Source: Trichostrongylus colubriformis (taxonomy: Eukaryota > Nematoda > Chromadorea > Rhabditida > Trichostrongylidae). Taken from it: 64,000 bases of DNA. The notes beneath the pieces are model-generated. The model searched no databases, was not told the DNA's origin, and was given only the letters and a program-made list of their open reading frames with translations. The DNA lies in contig OZ022256.1 of assembly GCA_963978905.1 (NCBI GenBank), positions 39,542,001 to 39,606,000 on the forward strand. Reading direction: 5' to 3'. The translations under genes were made by a program, and so were the position numbers. Position 1 is the first letter of the stretch; the number at the start of each line of letters is the position of its first letter. Below, in pieces: positions 1-9,991 of this stretch.

Positions 1-883
1 ACGAAAAGTTCACTTGCAAGCCACATTTCAATAACAGGTACACCGGACGGAGGTAATGAGGCATCACACGAAAGGTTTCCATAGGAGTTTGATTGGAGAA
101 CACGAGCTGCTAGCATACGAGCGACATACTCAAGTCAGAGAATAAGTTGTTATGGGCTAAAGACTAGTCTATAGTCCGCAAAGAAAGCAATACAACGTTC
201 AATGATGGATTGTGGCTGCCACTGAAATAGGCTTTCTGCACACAGGTCCATCGTAGAACTCGCTATCGGGGGATGACGTTGTGTGAGAAAAAGATCGAGT
301 ATCGTGGATTTTTATCAGCTATCTGAATTCGCAGATATTGCTGATCGGTCAGCTGGGCAGACTGGGCATGTCGACGCGACCTTCCAGCCATCGGTTATAG
401 ATGTCTTGATAGTGTTCAGAATGATGCCGATTTAGGTGACCCATAAAGTTACTCGAACATGGAGATCGTACCACAACACTGCACAAAACACATTGCGCAT
501 TTCCATCGGTAGTCCGCCGGAACAACTCCCAAACCTGAAAGAGAGCATCAGATGATCACTGTTGAGACCTCATTCCTCGCTATTGATCCAGGATGTGAAC
601 TCTGCTACTACAGGTCTCTGTGAACATTTCACGTTCAGCTGGATAACTCCTGCTTTTAAGTTGAATTGGGTGTCTGACGGAAGGCGTGATTGTGTTCAAA
701 GGGGTTTAGAACAGGGTGACCGTTTGATATGAAAGTAAAGTTGAAGAGGTGCCCAGAAGAAGGAACGGTTTGTAACGGCGAAAGTTCAAAATTAGGACTC
801 CCTTTTCCTCAACCAGTTGACTCCGTTAGCGCCTGCTGTATGTGAGGGAGCGGCCACTATGAGCCATGGCCGTTGACCCATTT
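1..883. other. Unannotated stretch, no gene seen
   Basis: I see no recognisable coding exon, RNA gene or repeat here. Open frames are short and show no family motif. Composition is ordinary for the window. Confidence 0.5.
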
Positions 884-980
884 CCCCAACGGTAGTCGGC
901 CACTGCGGCCGTGCCAGGCCGCAGTGGCCGACTACCGTTGGGGCCAGTACTGTATGGCCGATGCCATACAGTACTGGCCC
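884..980. repeat. Two abutting perfect hairpins
   Basis: The first inverted repeat has 27-base arms at 884-910 and 917-943 with the 6-base spacer GTGCCA. The second has 18-base arms at 941-958 and 963-980 with the 4-base spacer CGAT. The second hairpin begins inside the GGG that ends the first. All arm positions pair perfectly, and the arms of hairpin 1 are GC-rich. The flanks show no transposon end, target duplication or coding frame. It could be a small-RNA hairpin, a fold-back product of repair, or a sequencing or cloning artefact. The structure is seen directly; its meaning is unknown. Confidence 0.9.
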
Positions 981-2516
981 TGAATCACCCTCCTATAGCC
1001 CTTCTTCCCGAATAACTAGCGCCTGGCAGTATACAGGGTGCAAGCATTAAGCGCTTGATAAGGCCTTGTCAGCATGAAATTTACTCTAGTTGTAAGTACA
1101 GAAGAGCAACAGATATTTGTAGGAAAATAATCTACCCATAGCATTGAATAAAATCGGATCTGACCCATACACCTTGGCGAAGGCGGAGATACAACATTTG
1201 TCTTTGGTAAGATGTTGTCATCTTGAAAATGTTCCAAACTTTCGTCAGTGCTGACTTCAGAAAATCTAGTCTCAGTGGGGAAGGTGGGCTTTGCTCTCTG
1301 AAAAACCCGACGAGCGAGATGATTTGAACTGCTTAATGATCACTATCATGATGTGGTGGATTCGCGGAAGCTGTTCTGGGACCACTGATCAAGCCTCAAG
1401 GGTCGGAATTGCCTCGAAGGGTGCGAGGTGGGATCTCACGTGAGGAAGTGTGTACCTCTTAAGTTAGTACTGTTGATTAGTTATCATGGGATTTGTAGAA
1501 CTCCGCTCTTCTTCAACTCCGCTGCATCAATTCACAACAACGCCCCTGAGATGATTCGGTCGTAAGCTGTTCGATATTCCGCTGTGAGCATCTTGGAATG
1601 CAAAATCTACACCCCAATCGCATACTCTTTGAGACTAATCTCGCAAAAGTGTTATATGATTTGCACGACAACCACCTGCTACCCAGAGCATATGCTTTCA
1701 ATTTCTGCAAAGCTTTTTGAGCGATGTTATGGTTCTCTAAATGAGCATCACTGTTACTTGGTGAAAGCAGGCGCCTGCATCCTGCGAATCGAGCGTTTTT
1801 GCCCAAAGCGAAGGTAACATTCGTGTTCAGCAGGTCGAGCTAGCCTCGAAGACGAGTTTTTGGCCAGATCGGGACTTCGACTAAAATTGCGAAAGATGCA
1901 TGTCTGGGTGATCGGCAACGCATTCGCCACACGAAAACTCTCCGACCTTTGTCAAAAGAATGCTCTTCTTTGGCGTTTGCTCTGCACGTTTGCCGTGATA
2001 GGTGCCTGAGTCTGGCTTTAACTCCACTATTTTTGCTACAGTTGGTAGCCTTTCTAACAGAGAATGGAAAAAATTACCACTTGATCTATGGCCTCTCTAC
2101 TTTTTCGCAATTGATGGAAGAACTCGATTTGTCTTAAAATTTCGCCTAGGAGTATTCGACCCTCTAAGCAAAAATATCGTTAGTTTTGCACAACTCCTTA
2201 TCCGCCCCTCACGTACGTCAGCCAAGCGCAAAACGGTAGAGGTGGCTCGTGTAGGTTAAAACTTTATAGGTGCTAGAGTACGCAAAAAAGAATTTTCTCA
2301 ATCATTGTACATGGGATCATCAATGAAAATGTCTTTCCGCGAAAAAAGGAAAGCTCCACGGGAGCATGGAATCGTAACCATTGTCTCAGCTTGACACCGA
2401 AACATTCCCACTGTGCTATGGCTACTTACAATTTCTAAACATCTTACCCATTCTTCGCAATATTGGCGAGTGACTCGCTTACACTTGTGGAACGGGTCAC
2501 CTGTCACCTGTTACCC
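981..2516. other. Unannotated stretch, no gene seen
   Basis: No domain, transposon end or RNA gene could be recognised. Overlapping short frames on both strands around 1.5-1.8 kb and 1.9-2.3 kb have no family resemblance that I can see and are treated as chance. Confidence 0.45.
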
Positions 2517-3768
2517 GTCGTCCTGTTGCTCATCGAGTCTCGAGCGGCGCCAGCAACGTCTCCATTCCTCCCTGTCTCGAGCCCAAGCAGTTCAGTGGAC
2601 TTTTCTTACTCCTAGGACACGCAGCATCTCGTTCCCTCGCTCATGACTTTCGTGAAGGAGTCTGACCATCGAGCCGGACGTCGCCCAGGTCTTGCTTGAC
2701 GTCCCTAGAGATCCAGTCGGTAACCGCCCTGGTCCAATGGTTAATAACGCATTACGTGTCCGGCCAACCTAATCTTCGATTCTTTGGTAAATACGAGGGC
2801 GTTCCTGATCTTTGATCGACGACTGAGTCCGGAACTCCGGATTCCTCTCTGAACTTGCGTGTTTCGGGGTACTACGAGCCTCGCCCTTTCGATGGCGCGT
2901 TGGATGAAGCCGACAGCATGCTCCTCCTGCTTATGTAGAGTTCACATTTCTGAGGCGTATGTAAGGGAAGGAAAGACAACGCAATCGAAGAGATGGGCAT
3001 GGAGCCGAATGATCTTCGTCTTCTTCCTACTCCCTTGATTCCTACTCCCTTGATGGTCTTGAAAGCTCTCCGAACCGCTCTTCTGCTCCTGTTCAGTTCT
3101 GCTGCTAAGTTGTTCATCATACTAACGTCCTGACCCAGATACATATAGCTGGAGCATTCTGTTGCTCGTTCCGTTGAAAGTGAATGGGGCATCAGGTAAC
3201 AACCCGTTCCTCATGAGCACCGTCTTCGTCAGGTTCAGCTGCAGACCTATTTTCCCGCGTTTGCTGTCGAAATCGGCTAGTATTTGCTCCGCTTGCTGGA
3301 TTGTCGTTGTTATAAGCCCAACGTCGTCAGCGAAGCAGAGGTGGTTCGAATGCCGACGATTGACCTTCACTTCCATGCCTTCTCATTCCAATGACGCATG
3401 ACGTTGTCAAGAGCAGCGCTGAAAATTTTGGGCGAGATGGTGTCGTTTTGTCAAACCCCTCTCTACACATCGATGATGACTTCTTTGTACAGAATATAAA
3501 TGGCGAGATTCTGGTCGTGAAGTTGCTGTAGAGCTCACGAAGTACTCTTACGTACTGAGTAGTCACACCCTGGTTTCCCACGGCTTTGACAACCGCTCAC
3601 GTCTCAACGAAAAAAGCTTTCTTCAAATCGATTGATGTAGGACAGAACGGCATCTTCTACTCTTACGACATTTCAAGAGCCTCGTGATCGTGTGGATGTG
3701 ACAGATTGTACTAAACCCTCTCCAAAACCCTACTTACTCGCATGGTTGTCATTCGTCTAACACGGAAA
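2517..3768 (-). pseudogene. RTE reverse transcriptase, 3' half (broken)
   Basis: Minus-strand translation in shifting frames shows the start of the palm, with an IDLKKAF-like motif A near 3625. There follow a stretch reading VRVLRELYSNFTTRISPF and the catalytic FADD box at about 3320-3335, followed by VGLITT. Next come a QLNLTKT block and a NGT...YLG block near 3130-3180. The tail contains GHVMR near 2750, an ISRDVKQD-like block near 2710 and a final block rich in R and W near 2545. The FADD aspartates are still present. Frames change near 3370, 3190, 2870 and 2650, and stops interrupt several blocks. A 15-base unit is duplicated near 3023-3052. It is non-functional. Confidence 0.87.
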
Positions 3769-3845
3769 GCCCATGAGGTCATGGTGAGCTTTTTCAAAAC
3801 GGTTTTTTGCATTTTATAGGGTCACAAACACGAAGCAAAAAACCG

Positions 3846-3914
3846 GTCTCTAATTTGGCTAAATGGTTTTGGGGGGCCCAGAAAATAGTTGATGGTTCGA
3901 TCCCCACTGAGGAC
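3846..3914 (+). ncRNA. tRNA-like relic (A-box and B-box-like)
   Basis: A block GGCTAAATGG resembles an internal A box. It is followed about 35 bases later by GGTTCGATCCCC, a good match to the B box (GGTTCGANNCC) of RNA polymerase III genes. The first and last seven bases, GTCTCTA and TGAGGAC, can pair with one mismatch. The inner stems are poor, so this is not a functional tRNA. It may be a tRNA-derived piece, or a pol III promoter borrowed by the transposon that contains it. Confidence 0.3.
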
Positions 3915-4687
3915 AAATTTTTGCATTTTTCTAATTTTATCCTTTTGTGCTCATGTAAGGCCATACGTGCAAGATATGTGTAGAATCAATTTTTATTCTG
4001 CCAGGGAACCGCTATCTCCAGTATTTTTGCGTACTGAGGGAATGATTGGTTTGGACCTGCCAACGCTCATAACAGGAGAACTAGGCGTTCTCCCGCAAAG
4101 TGCGTGTGATATTCATGCTCAGGGGATCGAACTACCCTAGGTAACGAGTTTTCAGCCTAATCGTGATTTGGACCTAAACTCGGAAAATTGGGCGACCACT
4201 AGTACTACTACTGCCATAGTAAAGTGCACTCAACGGAAGGAGGTCGGTAGCCGATATAAAGAAATATTTGCTATCTTTTGCCATCGCATGGTGTTGCTAG
4301 GTGCAGTTCACTCGGATTTCGTTGATTCTACACATGCTCCATTAAATTTAAGCAATGCTGCTATTTGTTCGTTAGTACAAGTAGAGCAGTGACTATGTGC
4401 TCATGTCCATGTCACTGTCTCGAATTTGGGTCAGAATCTCAGTTTGGACAATATTTTGTATCTAGAGCTAATTGGGTCCCCTGAGCACGAATATCACACT
4501 AGTTTCGCAGGAAAACGCCTGGCACACGTGCTACGGGCGCCAAAGAGTCCAAACACTTCAACCACTGAAAGCTTGCGAATGAGGTCACTTTAGTACACCA
4601 GTAACGAAAATTGCAGTCATTTTGCATGTGCGCAAATAGTTTAGTGCTGGACAAAGAAAATCAAGAAAATGCAAAAGCGAAAAGGGC

Positions 4688-4775
4688 AACGGGACTCGAA
4701 CCACAAACAGCCGCTCCACCGTGCCAATGCCTGTCTGTCCCCTCATCCATTCGGCCATCCAACCACTGCGGAAGG
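4688..4775 (-). ncRNA. tRNA-derived sequence, minus strand
   Basis: On the minus strand the segment reads GATGGCCGAATGGATGAGG, which is close to the A box and D arm of serine or leucine tRNAs. About 40 bases later comes GGTTCGAGTCCCGTTGCCC followed by TTTT, a B box, acceptor-like 3' side and pol III terminator. The matching 5' acceptor strand is missing, so it is a relic or a SINE head. It lies inside the non-coding transposon at 3769-5094, facing the other tRNA-like segment. Confidence 0.5.
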
Positions 4776-5094
4776 TAGGACCTGAGTATCCGCTATGAGT
4801 TTGCTACGCCTCATTTACTGGTTGCCAAAGGTGACTCCACATTTTGGATTCAGTTCGCATTGGTTTTAGCGTAGGTCCAAAGGGAGTCTTCTGATATGCA
4901 TATTCTGAAGGTCACAGCTGGAAAGCACTGCAACAAACTGGTCAAAATTGCTTCTTTCCAAGTAACTTTTGTCACTCATTTTTTGACCCCCCAAAACCGT
5001 TTAGCCGAATTTGAGACCGGTTTTTTGCTTCATGTATGTGACTCTATAAAATGCAAAAAACCGTTTTGAAAAAGCTCACCATGACCTCATGGGC

Positions 5095-6403
5095 CTTCCT
5101 TGTAAGTTCTACCATACCTATTCAAGATGACATAAGTAAAGAGCTTGACTACAGACAGTAGGCAGATTGGATGTTAATTGCCAATGTCGTGTGCATCTCC
5201 CATCTTATGCAGCAGCAAAGTCCTGCTGGTTTTCCACGAGGTGTGTGCCTCACTCCGACAGGTAGCGTGTGAAGAGTCGGGCTAGTGTTTTGATGATAAC
5301 TGTAGGGAGACTATTCAGATGTTGAATCGTAGATGACCTCCTGCTCTTCGGGAAACAGTAACTGCACCGTACGGACGCCGAGGACAGGTCATTTTAGTCT
5401 CATGACTGGCGAAACTTCGGCGGGCATTGCGAGTGTTCCTCCCAGCCTCTGCTGCTTCAATCAGTACTGCTGCTCTTCTTCTCTCGGAATCATCTTCTTT
5501 TATTGCATCTCTGCATTGCATCGCAAGCTTGGACGTCAGCTGGTATCACCTGTTGTACTCGTCGTCGATGTTTCCGAAAACGGAATCTTCTCATACACCT
5601 GCGAGAGGAATGAAGTGTTCCCAATTAATGACTATTTCGAGTCTTCAATCCTTGAGTTTCGCTGCTCTCTCCACGTATCATAGAGAGAAATTTTGCGTCG
5701 ATGGTTTGCTCCCGTACAGAACTTCGATTCAACAACACCAACGCCGGTCAGGCAAACGTTCGATTGAAGATGACGTGATCGATCTCATTTGGAATTGTTC
5801 ACTAGATGGCTCTCAAGTCCATCGTAGATGTGAGCGCTCTTGAAACTGTGAGACCATGGATGGAGCTTCGACGTGATAAATTCAGAGAGCCTTTCAGCCC
5901 GCTCATTCCATTCCGCTCCGTGAGTTCCGATGAAAAGTCTATTGTCCGCTGTTCTAGGGCCGATCTTGGCATTGAGGTGGCCAACGATGACCTTGGAAAA
6001 GGTGTGGCCGTTCTTATAAAACTTCTTCAATTCCAATAAAATGCTTCGAGCTCGTCACAGCTTGATGTGCTGCGTAGGCGACGGAGATGATCAAAGTCGG
6101 GACTGAACCTGATATTTTCAATCGCAAATGTCCGGGTTTCCGGGCTGTCAGATTTTCGTACGGTGTTCACGGCCGAGAGCGTGTTGACGGGAACGCCCGC
6201 ACCGCCAATGCCTCTCCTGTCGCATGTTCCGAGGAACGGTTCTTCGCCGGTCTCGTAGACGACGCGTAGCGGGTGATGCCTCGTCGTCTCGGTCAGTGCG
6301 ATGACGTCGTACTTGATTTCCTTGGCTTGCACATCAGTTTCTCTATACTTGCACCTGATGCAAGAGTGCGAGCGTTGAAACTACAGATCGCCATCTTAGT
6401 CAT
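5095..6403 (-). pseudogene. RTE endonuclease and linker, 5' half (broken)
   Basis: Translation starts near 6403 with MTKMAICSFNARTLAS, the typical start of the APE-type endonuclease in these elements. It continues through IKYDVIALTETTRHHPL (about 6310), a GTCDRRGIGGAGV block (about 6220) and a VIVGHLNAKIGPR block (about 5975), where the usual GDFNAK has become GHLNAK. An EWNERAERLSEFI block follows at about 5900, then HIYDGLE and an H-R pair near 5690. The linker with CRDAIKEDDSERRRA and FASHETKMT lies at 5315-5521. A PICLLSV-like block of the reverse transcriptase is at about 5160. Several frameshifts separate these blocks, and loss of the GDFN aspartate suggests an inactive endonuclease. 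The transposon at 3769-5094 cuts it off from its 3' half. Confidence 0.87.
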
Positions 6404-6925
6404 TCTCGATTCAGGCAGCCTATTACAGCCCTGAGTTTTTAGCTATCTCTCCCGAACGGTCCCACCCAACGCTGCGTATTGGAGGCTTCCTCAGGTTCAG
6501 TGTGCCCATCTTTATCGCTGTTTTCGGCAAGATGGATGCTCACGAGTAGCTTGCCAGGCTCTGTCGTGGGGGCTGGGAACACTCCGGGTGGTCAACCAGG
6601 CTACCCCGAAGTAGATTTGGGGTTCGTTTGTTAGAGGCGACAGCAGACCGCCTCACATGTACCTTTCGTCGATAGGATGCAAGCTTTTGGCTGGACCGAA
6701 TGCGGGACACCAACTGCACCATAGAGAACGCTCCCACAAGCATGAAAGAAACGTCCGCATAGATACAGAGGGTATGAATCAGCACAGCAGAAACAGAGAG
6801 TCTATCTCTGAATCTACCTGCGTCTCTGGGAAGGTACTACCTGGTGGCTATTGGTTCGCGATCAGCCCCCTATCAGCCACCTGAGGTCGCTCCACGTAGC
6901 CTTGCCACCTACAGGCTCAGGATCC
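6404..6925. other. Probable 5' leader of the RTE relic or unique DNA
   Basis: This stretch lies just upstream of the RTE start on the minus strand. It could be that element's untranslated leader, but I cannot prove this without another copy. No host gene is recognisable. Confidence 0.35.
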
Positions 6926-7357
6926 TTAAAGGAATCGTCCACGGAAAATGAGTTTTTGTGTTCCCATATGTTTATATTGTATTTGCCTAATGTTGGCATC
7001 ATGCAAAATTTCACGCGAAAAAATGTGAATCTGGCTGAGATACAGCACCACTAACTGCAGTCCCAGTGGGCGGGGCCTCCATGTAAAAGCCTCGTACCGC
7101 GTTCGCCGTGGTCGGAGACGCATTGTAGGAACAGAAGGTTAAGTAAATAGTCCTAATCTCCGTTTCCAACGGCGGCGTAAGACGGGACGAGGCTTTTACA
7201 CGGAGGCCCCGCCCACTGGGACCGCATTTTGTGGTGCTGTATCTCAGCCAGATTCACATTTTTTCGCGTGAAATTCTGCATGAGGCCAACATTAGGCAAA
7301 TACATCATAAATACATGGGTAACACAAAAACTCATTTTCCGTGGACGATTCCTTTAA
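6926..7357. mobile_element. Palindromic MITE bounded by TTAA
   Basis: The 432-base element starts TTAAAGGAATCGTCCACGG and ends with its reverse complement. The arms, about 190 bases each (6926-7115 and 7165-7357), match closely, including a shared GTGGGCGGGGCCTCC. They are separated by a short unpaired middle that holds TTAAGTAAATAGTCC. There is no coding capacity. TTAA at both borders fits piggyBac-type target choice, but a TA target of the Tc1/mariner type is also compatible because the arms themselves may contribute the outer bases. Transcripts would fold into a long hairpin. Confidence 0.88.
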
Positions 7358-7859
7358 GCGAGAGAAGCACCTCGGTGAAGGAGATCCGTGGGTAGAACAG
7401 GCACATTCAATTAATCTAATTTTTTCATTTAATTCAATTTTCTAGGGCAACTCAAATTTCGTTCATAAAATCGCTCTGCAAATTCAGGAAAGCGAATTCA
7501 GTTCACCGTCTAAAGATCCATGAAGGGATGTGCATCTCATCGCAAACAGCCAGGCTGACCTATTGATTTTTCTTTGGAGCCGATCAAAAGGGAAGTTTGG
7601 CCGCTTGTGGAATATGAGGGTAGGGGTGTCCAGCAGTGTAACAGAAGAGAAATATAGGAGTGCTTATGACTGCTGAATGACACACAGTGCTAGATTGTGA
7701 TCAGGCCCCTAGAGCGCATACTCATCGCGACTTTCGCTACACATCACCTGTTTTGAAGAGGAAGGTATATTTCCAGAGACTTCAATCAAAACATTTATAC
7801 CGATGAGCGTCTGTACTTGCAGCAGGTACCTAAAAGTATTGCTCCCCCACCTTAACCGC
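7358..7859. other. Unannotated stretch, no gene seen
   Basis: Nothing recognisable was found between the palindromic MITE and the mariner scrap. Confidence 0.4.
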
Positions 7860-8123
7860 ATCAAGTAGCTTTAATTTGAATATATCGAATAAAACCAAAA
7901 AATGAGTGCGGACCCGTCGGAGCAGCCATGCCCGAGCGCATTGTCCACGAACTCTCTTACAGTATCTGAAGTAGTTGCAGGTAGGAGCCCTTACTCGTCC
8001 AACATATTCATCACACCTAGCGCTAGCTACGCACCACTTTCCCAAACACCTGAAAAGCTCCCTCAATAGCAGTGTGTGCAGAAAGAACATTCATTCGGTG
8101 CCTAAACTTTCTCTACAACCTGA
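7860..8123 (+). pseudogene. Mariner transposase scrap with a 3' terminal repeat
   Basis: The DNA from about 7885 to 8040 aligns by eye with the deleted mariner at 54.6-54.75 kb. Shared text includes TTGCAG followed by ACTCGTCCAACATATTCATC (here) and ACTCGCCCATCATATTCATC (there). This is the region that codes for the YSPDLAP motif of mariner transposases. The scrap ends at about 8104-8123 with AAACTTTCTCTACAACCTGA, a mutated form of that family's inner terminal repeat. The reading frame is destroyed, the 5' part is missing, and about 170 bases are lost between the motif and the end. Confidence 0.62.
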
Positions 8124-9768
8124 TTAATCCGATAAGGTTGTCATTACAAGGGAAATTCTCCTACCCTTTCTTTATCGCAGATGAGACCATGCTTCCTATA
8201 CAGGTAGATGCCCTGGTTAAATGGCAGTTGGGGGTGAGCCATCTTAAGACGGTGGCCGCCATCTTATGTACAGGTTCTTTACGCGTTTAGCCTCACCTCG
8301 CACTGCAGTGATGGCACACGTCTTGCCGTTGTGGAAAGGGCTGTCTACTGGTGGATGGGTATTATATACCCATATTATCGTGAACGTGCTCTTAAGATTG
8401 CCTACGGCGCTGTCGACAACTCGAAGGGTAGCTGGGCGAAGCTCACAGCAGCTGATATAAACGGATACAAGGCGATAACCTGCATGTTTCACCGAAATGG
8501 TTAAGCTTTTTTTCAGTTAATGTTTTTCTAAACCCCTTATCGCCTGCCTAATGATACGTGCTCAAGGGAAAACGTTCACAACAGAATCCACTATATGGAT
8601 GGAGACTAAAGTGAACACTCTGAGATTCACAAAGACAGTGATCGCCGAGACAACAGCTGCAAGGGTGCAAAAAGAGAACTGAGTGGGCCATTGTTTTAGC
8701 AGAAACTCACCGGGTGTTTTGTTCTACGATTTCGTTTTGCTCCTCGACGATCCGGATTCCACGGTATTCCTGCGATGGGGCGCTGTAGCGTCTGCATACT
8801 CTGATAGTGATCATAGCTGGTGACCACCCTGTAATGTGTACCATTGGAAATAATGGTCTCAGTCGTCGAAATGGCGATGATCACCATTCAACAACGAGGA
8901 GAACAAAAAGAGGAGAACGTGCTTCAGTGGTTGCATATGCTGAGTGTATGGATTCCACGAAGGTGGATGAACATCATAGCTGCCCACGATGGACTGGTCG
9001 TACTTGTGCTCGCTGAAGTCGACCTGATTTACTGGACTTGGAGTGGTCACGGTAGCCGTATTCTGATGATGTCGCTCCAGATGTTTGCTCATATTTGTGG
9101 CACATGCTGATTTGACAAGCTGTAAGAGGACTCAAAGCTAGAACATCGGACTTGCCAGCGAATTAACTGCCAAGCCATCACGCTACCCACCCTAGCACAC
9201 ATGTTGCACTGCACGCTTTTGTCATCTATTCGACGGAAGAACGTCCAGACAGGATTCTTCGTTGGCCGCCCCCGTTTGGTACCACGTTTGCGAGCTCCAT
9301 GTGAACTTGCATCGTTTACTTCGTCGATCTAAACAATTATGTGCAGCTCAGTGAAAGTGTTATAGTAGTGACTTACATGAGGTCTTATCACTCGTTCAAC
9401 AAACGAAAGCAGTTTCTGACGGCAGTTTTGGAACTTTAGTAAAACGGCCGAAACTGACCGTCATGAGCTTGGATTTACCCCTGGTCAAGCTGGAATTATA
9501 CTGTTTTCGGAGAATTCGTAAACGTGTTGGAGCCGCTTGAAAAGCCCTCGCGCAAAGTCAAAACAGAAGTAGGTTTCAAGTCACTACAAATCACACCCGA
9601 GCATCGAAACTGCTAGTTATGTGTGATTTGCAGACAACGAATCAAGTGAGGCGAAATGACCTGGATGCACTGATGCAGGCGGCAGTAGTAATCTTCAGCG
9701 AGAAGTCGTGCGGAGGGCATTGATATGGTAATAACTACCATCGCCTGCATGTATGCATTCGCATTGTA
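8124..9768. other. Unannotated stretch, no gene seen
   Basis: No domain, RNA gene or transposon end was recognised. Overlapping short frames on both strands near 8.8-9.1 kb are low-complexity shadows of each other. Confidence 0.45.
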
Positions 9769-9991
9769 TTAGGTTGATTCATAATAAATCGGACAAATGG
9801 TAGTGATGATTTCTAGAGATCATAAGTCAGCAATGAGTTGGCGAAAATGGACGCGCGAGGTATCGTTGGAATGAGTATGAAAAGCTCTTCAAAGTACCGC
9901 AAAATAATCATTCCAAAGTAAATTCATTCCGCCACAATGCCGCACCATTTCAAGCGGTCCAGAGACCACATCCGCAACGTCATACTATTTA

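Larger units (their letters stand above)
3769..5094. mobile_element. 1.3 kb DNA transposon with ~105-bp terminal inverted repeats
   Basis: The outer ends read GCCCATGAGGTCATGGTGAG and its reverse complement. The inverted match continues about 105 bases inward (3769-3875 against 4988-5094) with few differences, including shared runs TTTTTTGCATTTTATA and CGGTTTTTTGCTTC-like sequence. I found no transposase frame inside, so it is non-autonomous. It sits in the RTE reverse transcriptase, between the blocks corresponding to NRIEK and VLDE, so it is younger than the RTE. I could not define a target-site duplication by eye, and the superfamily is therefore unassigned. Two tRNA-like promoter signals lie inside. 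Confidence 0.82.
2517..6403 (-). mobile_element. RTE-clade non-LTR retrotransposon relic, split by an insertion
   Basis: Read on the minus strand, this is one degenerate RTE-type element. It has an APE-like endonuclease (about 6403-5770), a linker (about 5530-5310), reverse transcriptase blocks (about 5210-5095 and 3768-3120) and the conserved C-terminal tail (about 3120-2517). The order and wording match RTE proteins common in hookworm genomes. A 1.3 kb inverted-repeat transposon at 3769-5094 splits it, and the protein match resumes on the far side. Frameshifts and stops are scattered throughout, so it is dead. RTE elements copy themselves by nicking the target and priming reverse transcription there. 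No LTRs are seen, as expected. The ends are approximate. Confidence 0.88.

Noticed and set aside
980..1005. GAATCACCCTCCTATAG resembles the RTE text GATCACCCTCCTATGAG at 14663
   Set aside because: The match is about 15 bases with no further RTE similarity on either side.
2716..2800. tRNA-like words (GGTCCAATGGTTAATAACGC, CTTCGATTC) suggesting a tRNA gene
   Set aside because: On the minus strand the same bases encode the RTE tail (KESKIRLAGHVMRY and WTRAVTDWISRDVK), which explains them fully.
5427..5843. 138-codon plus-strand frame
   Set aside because: It is antisense to the RTE endonuclease and linker, which give a clear family match on the other strand.
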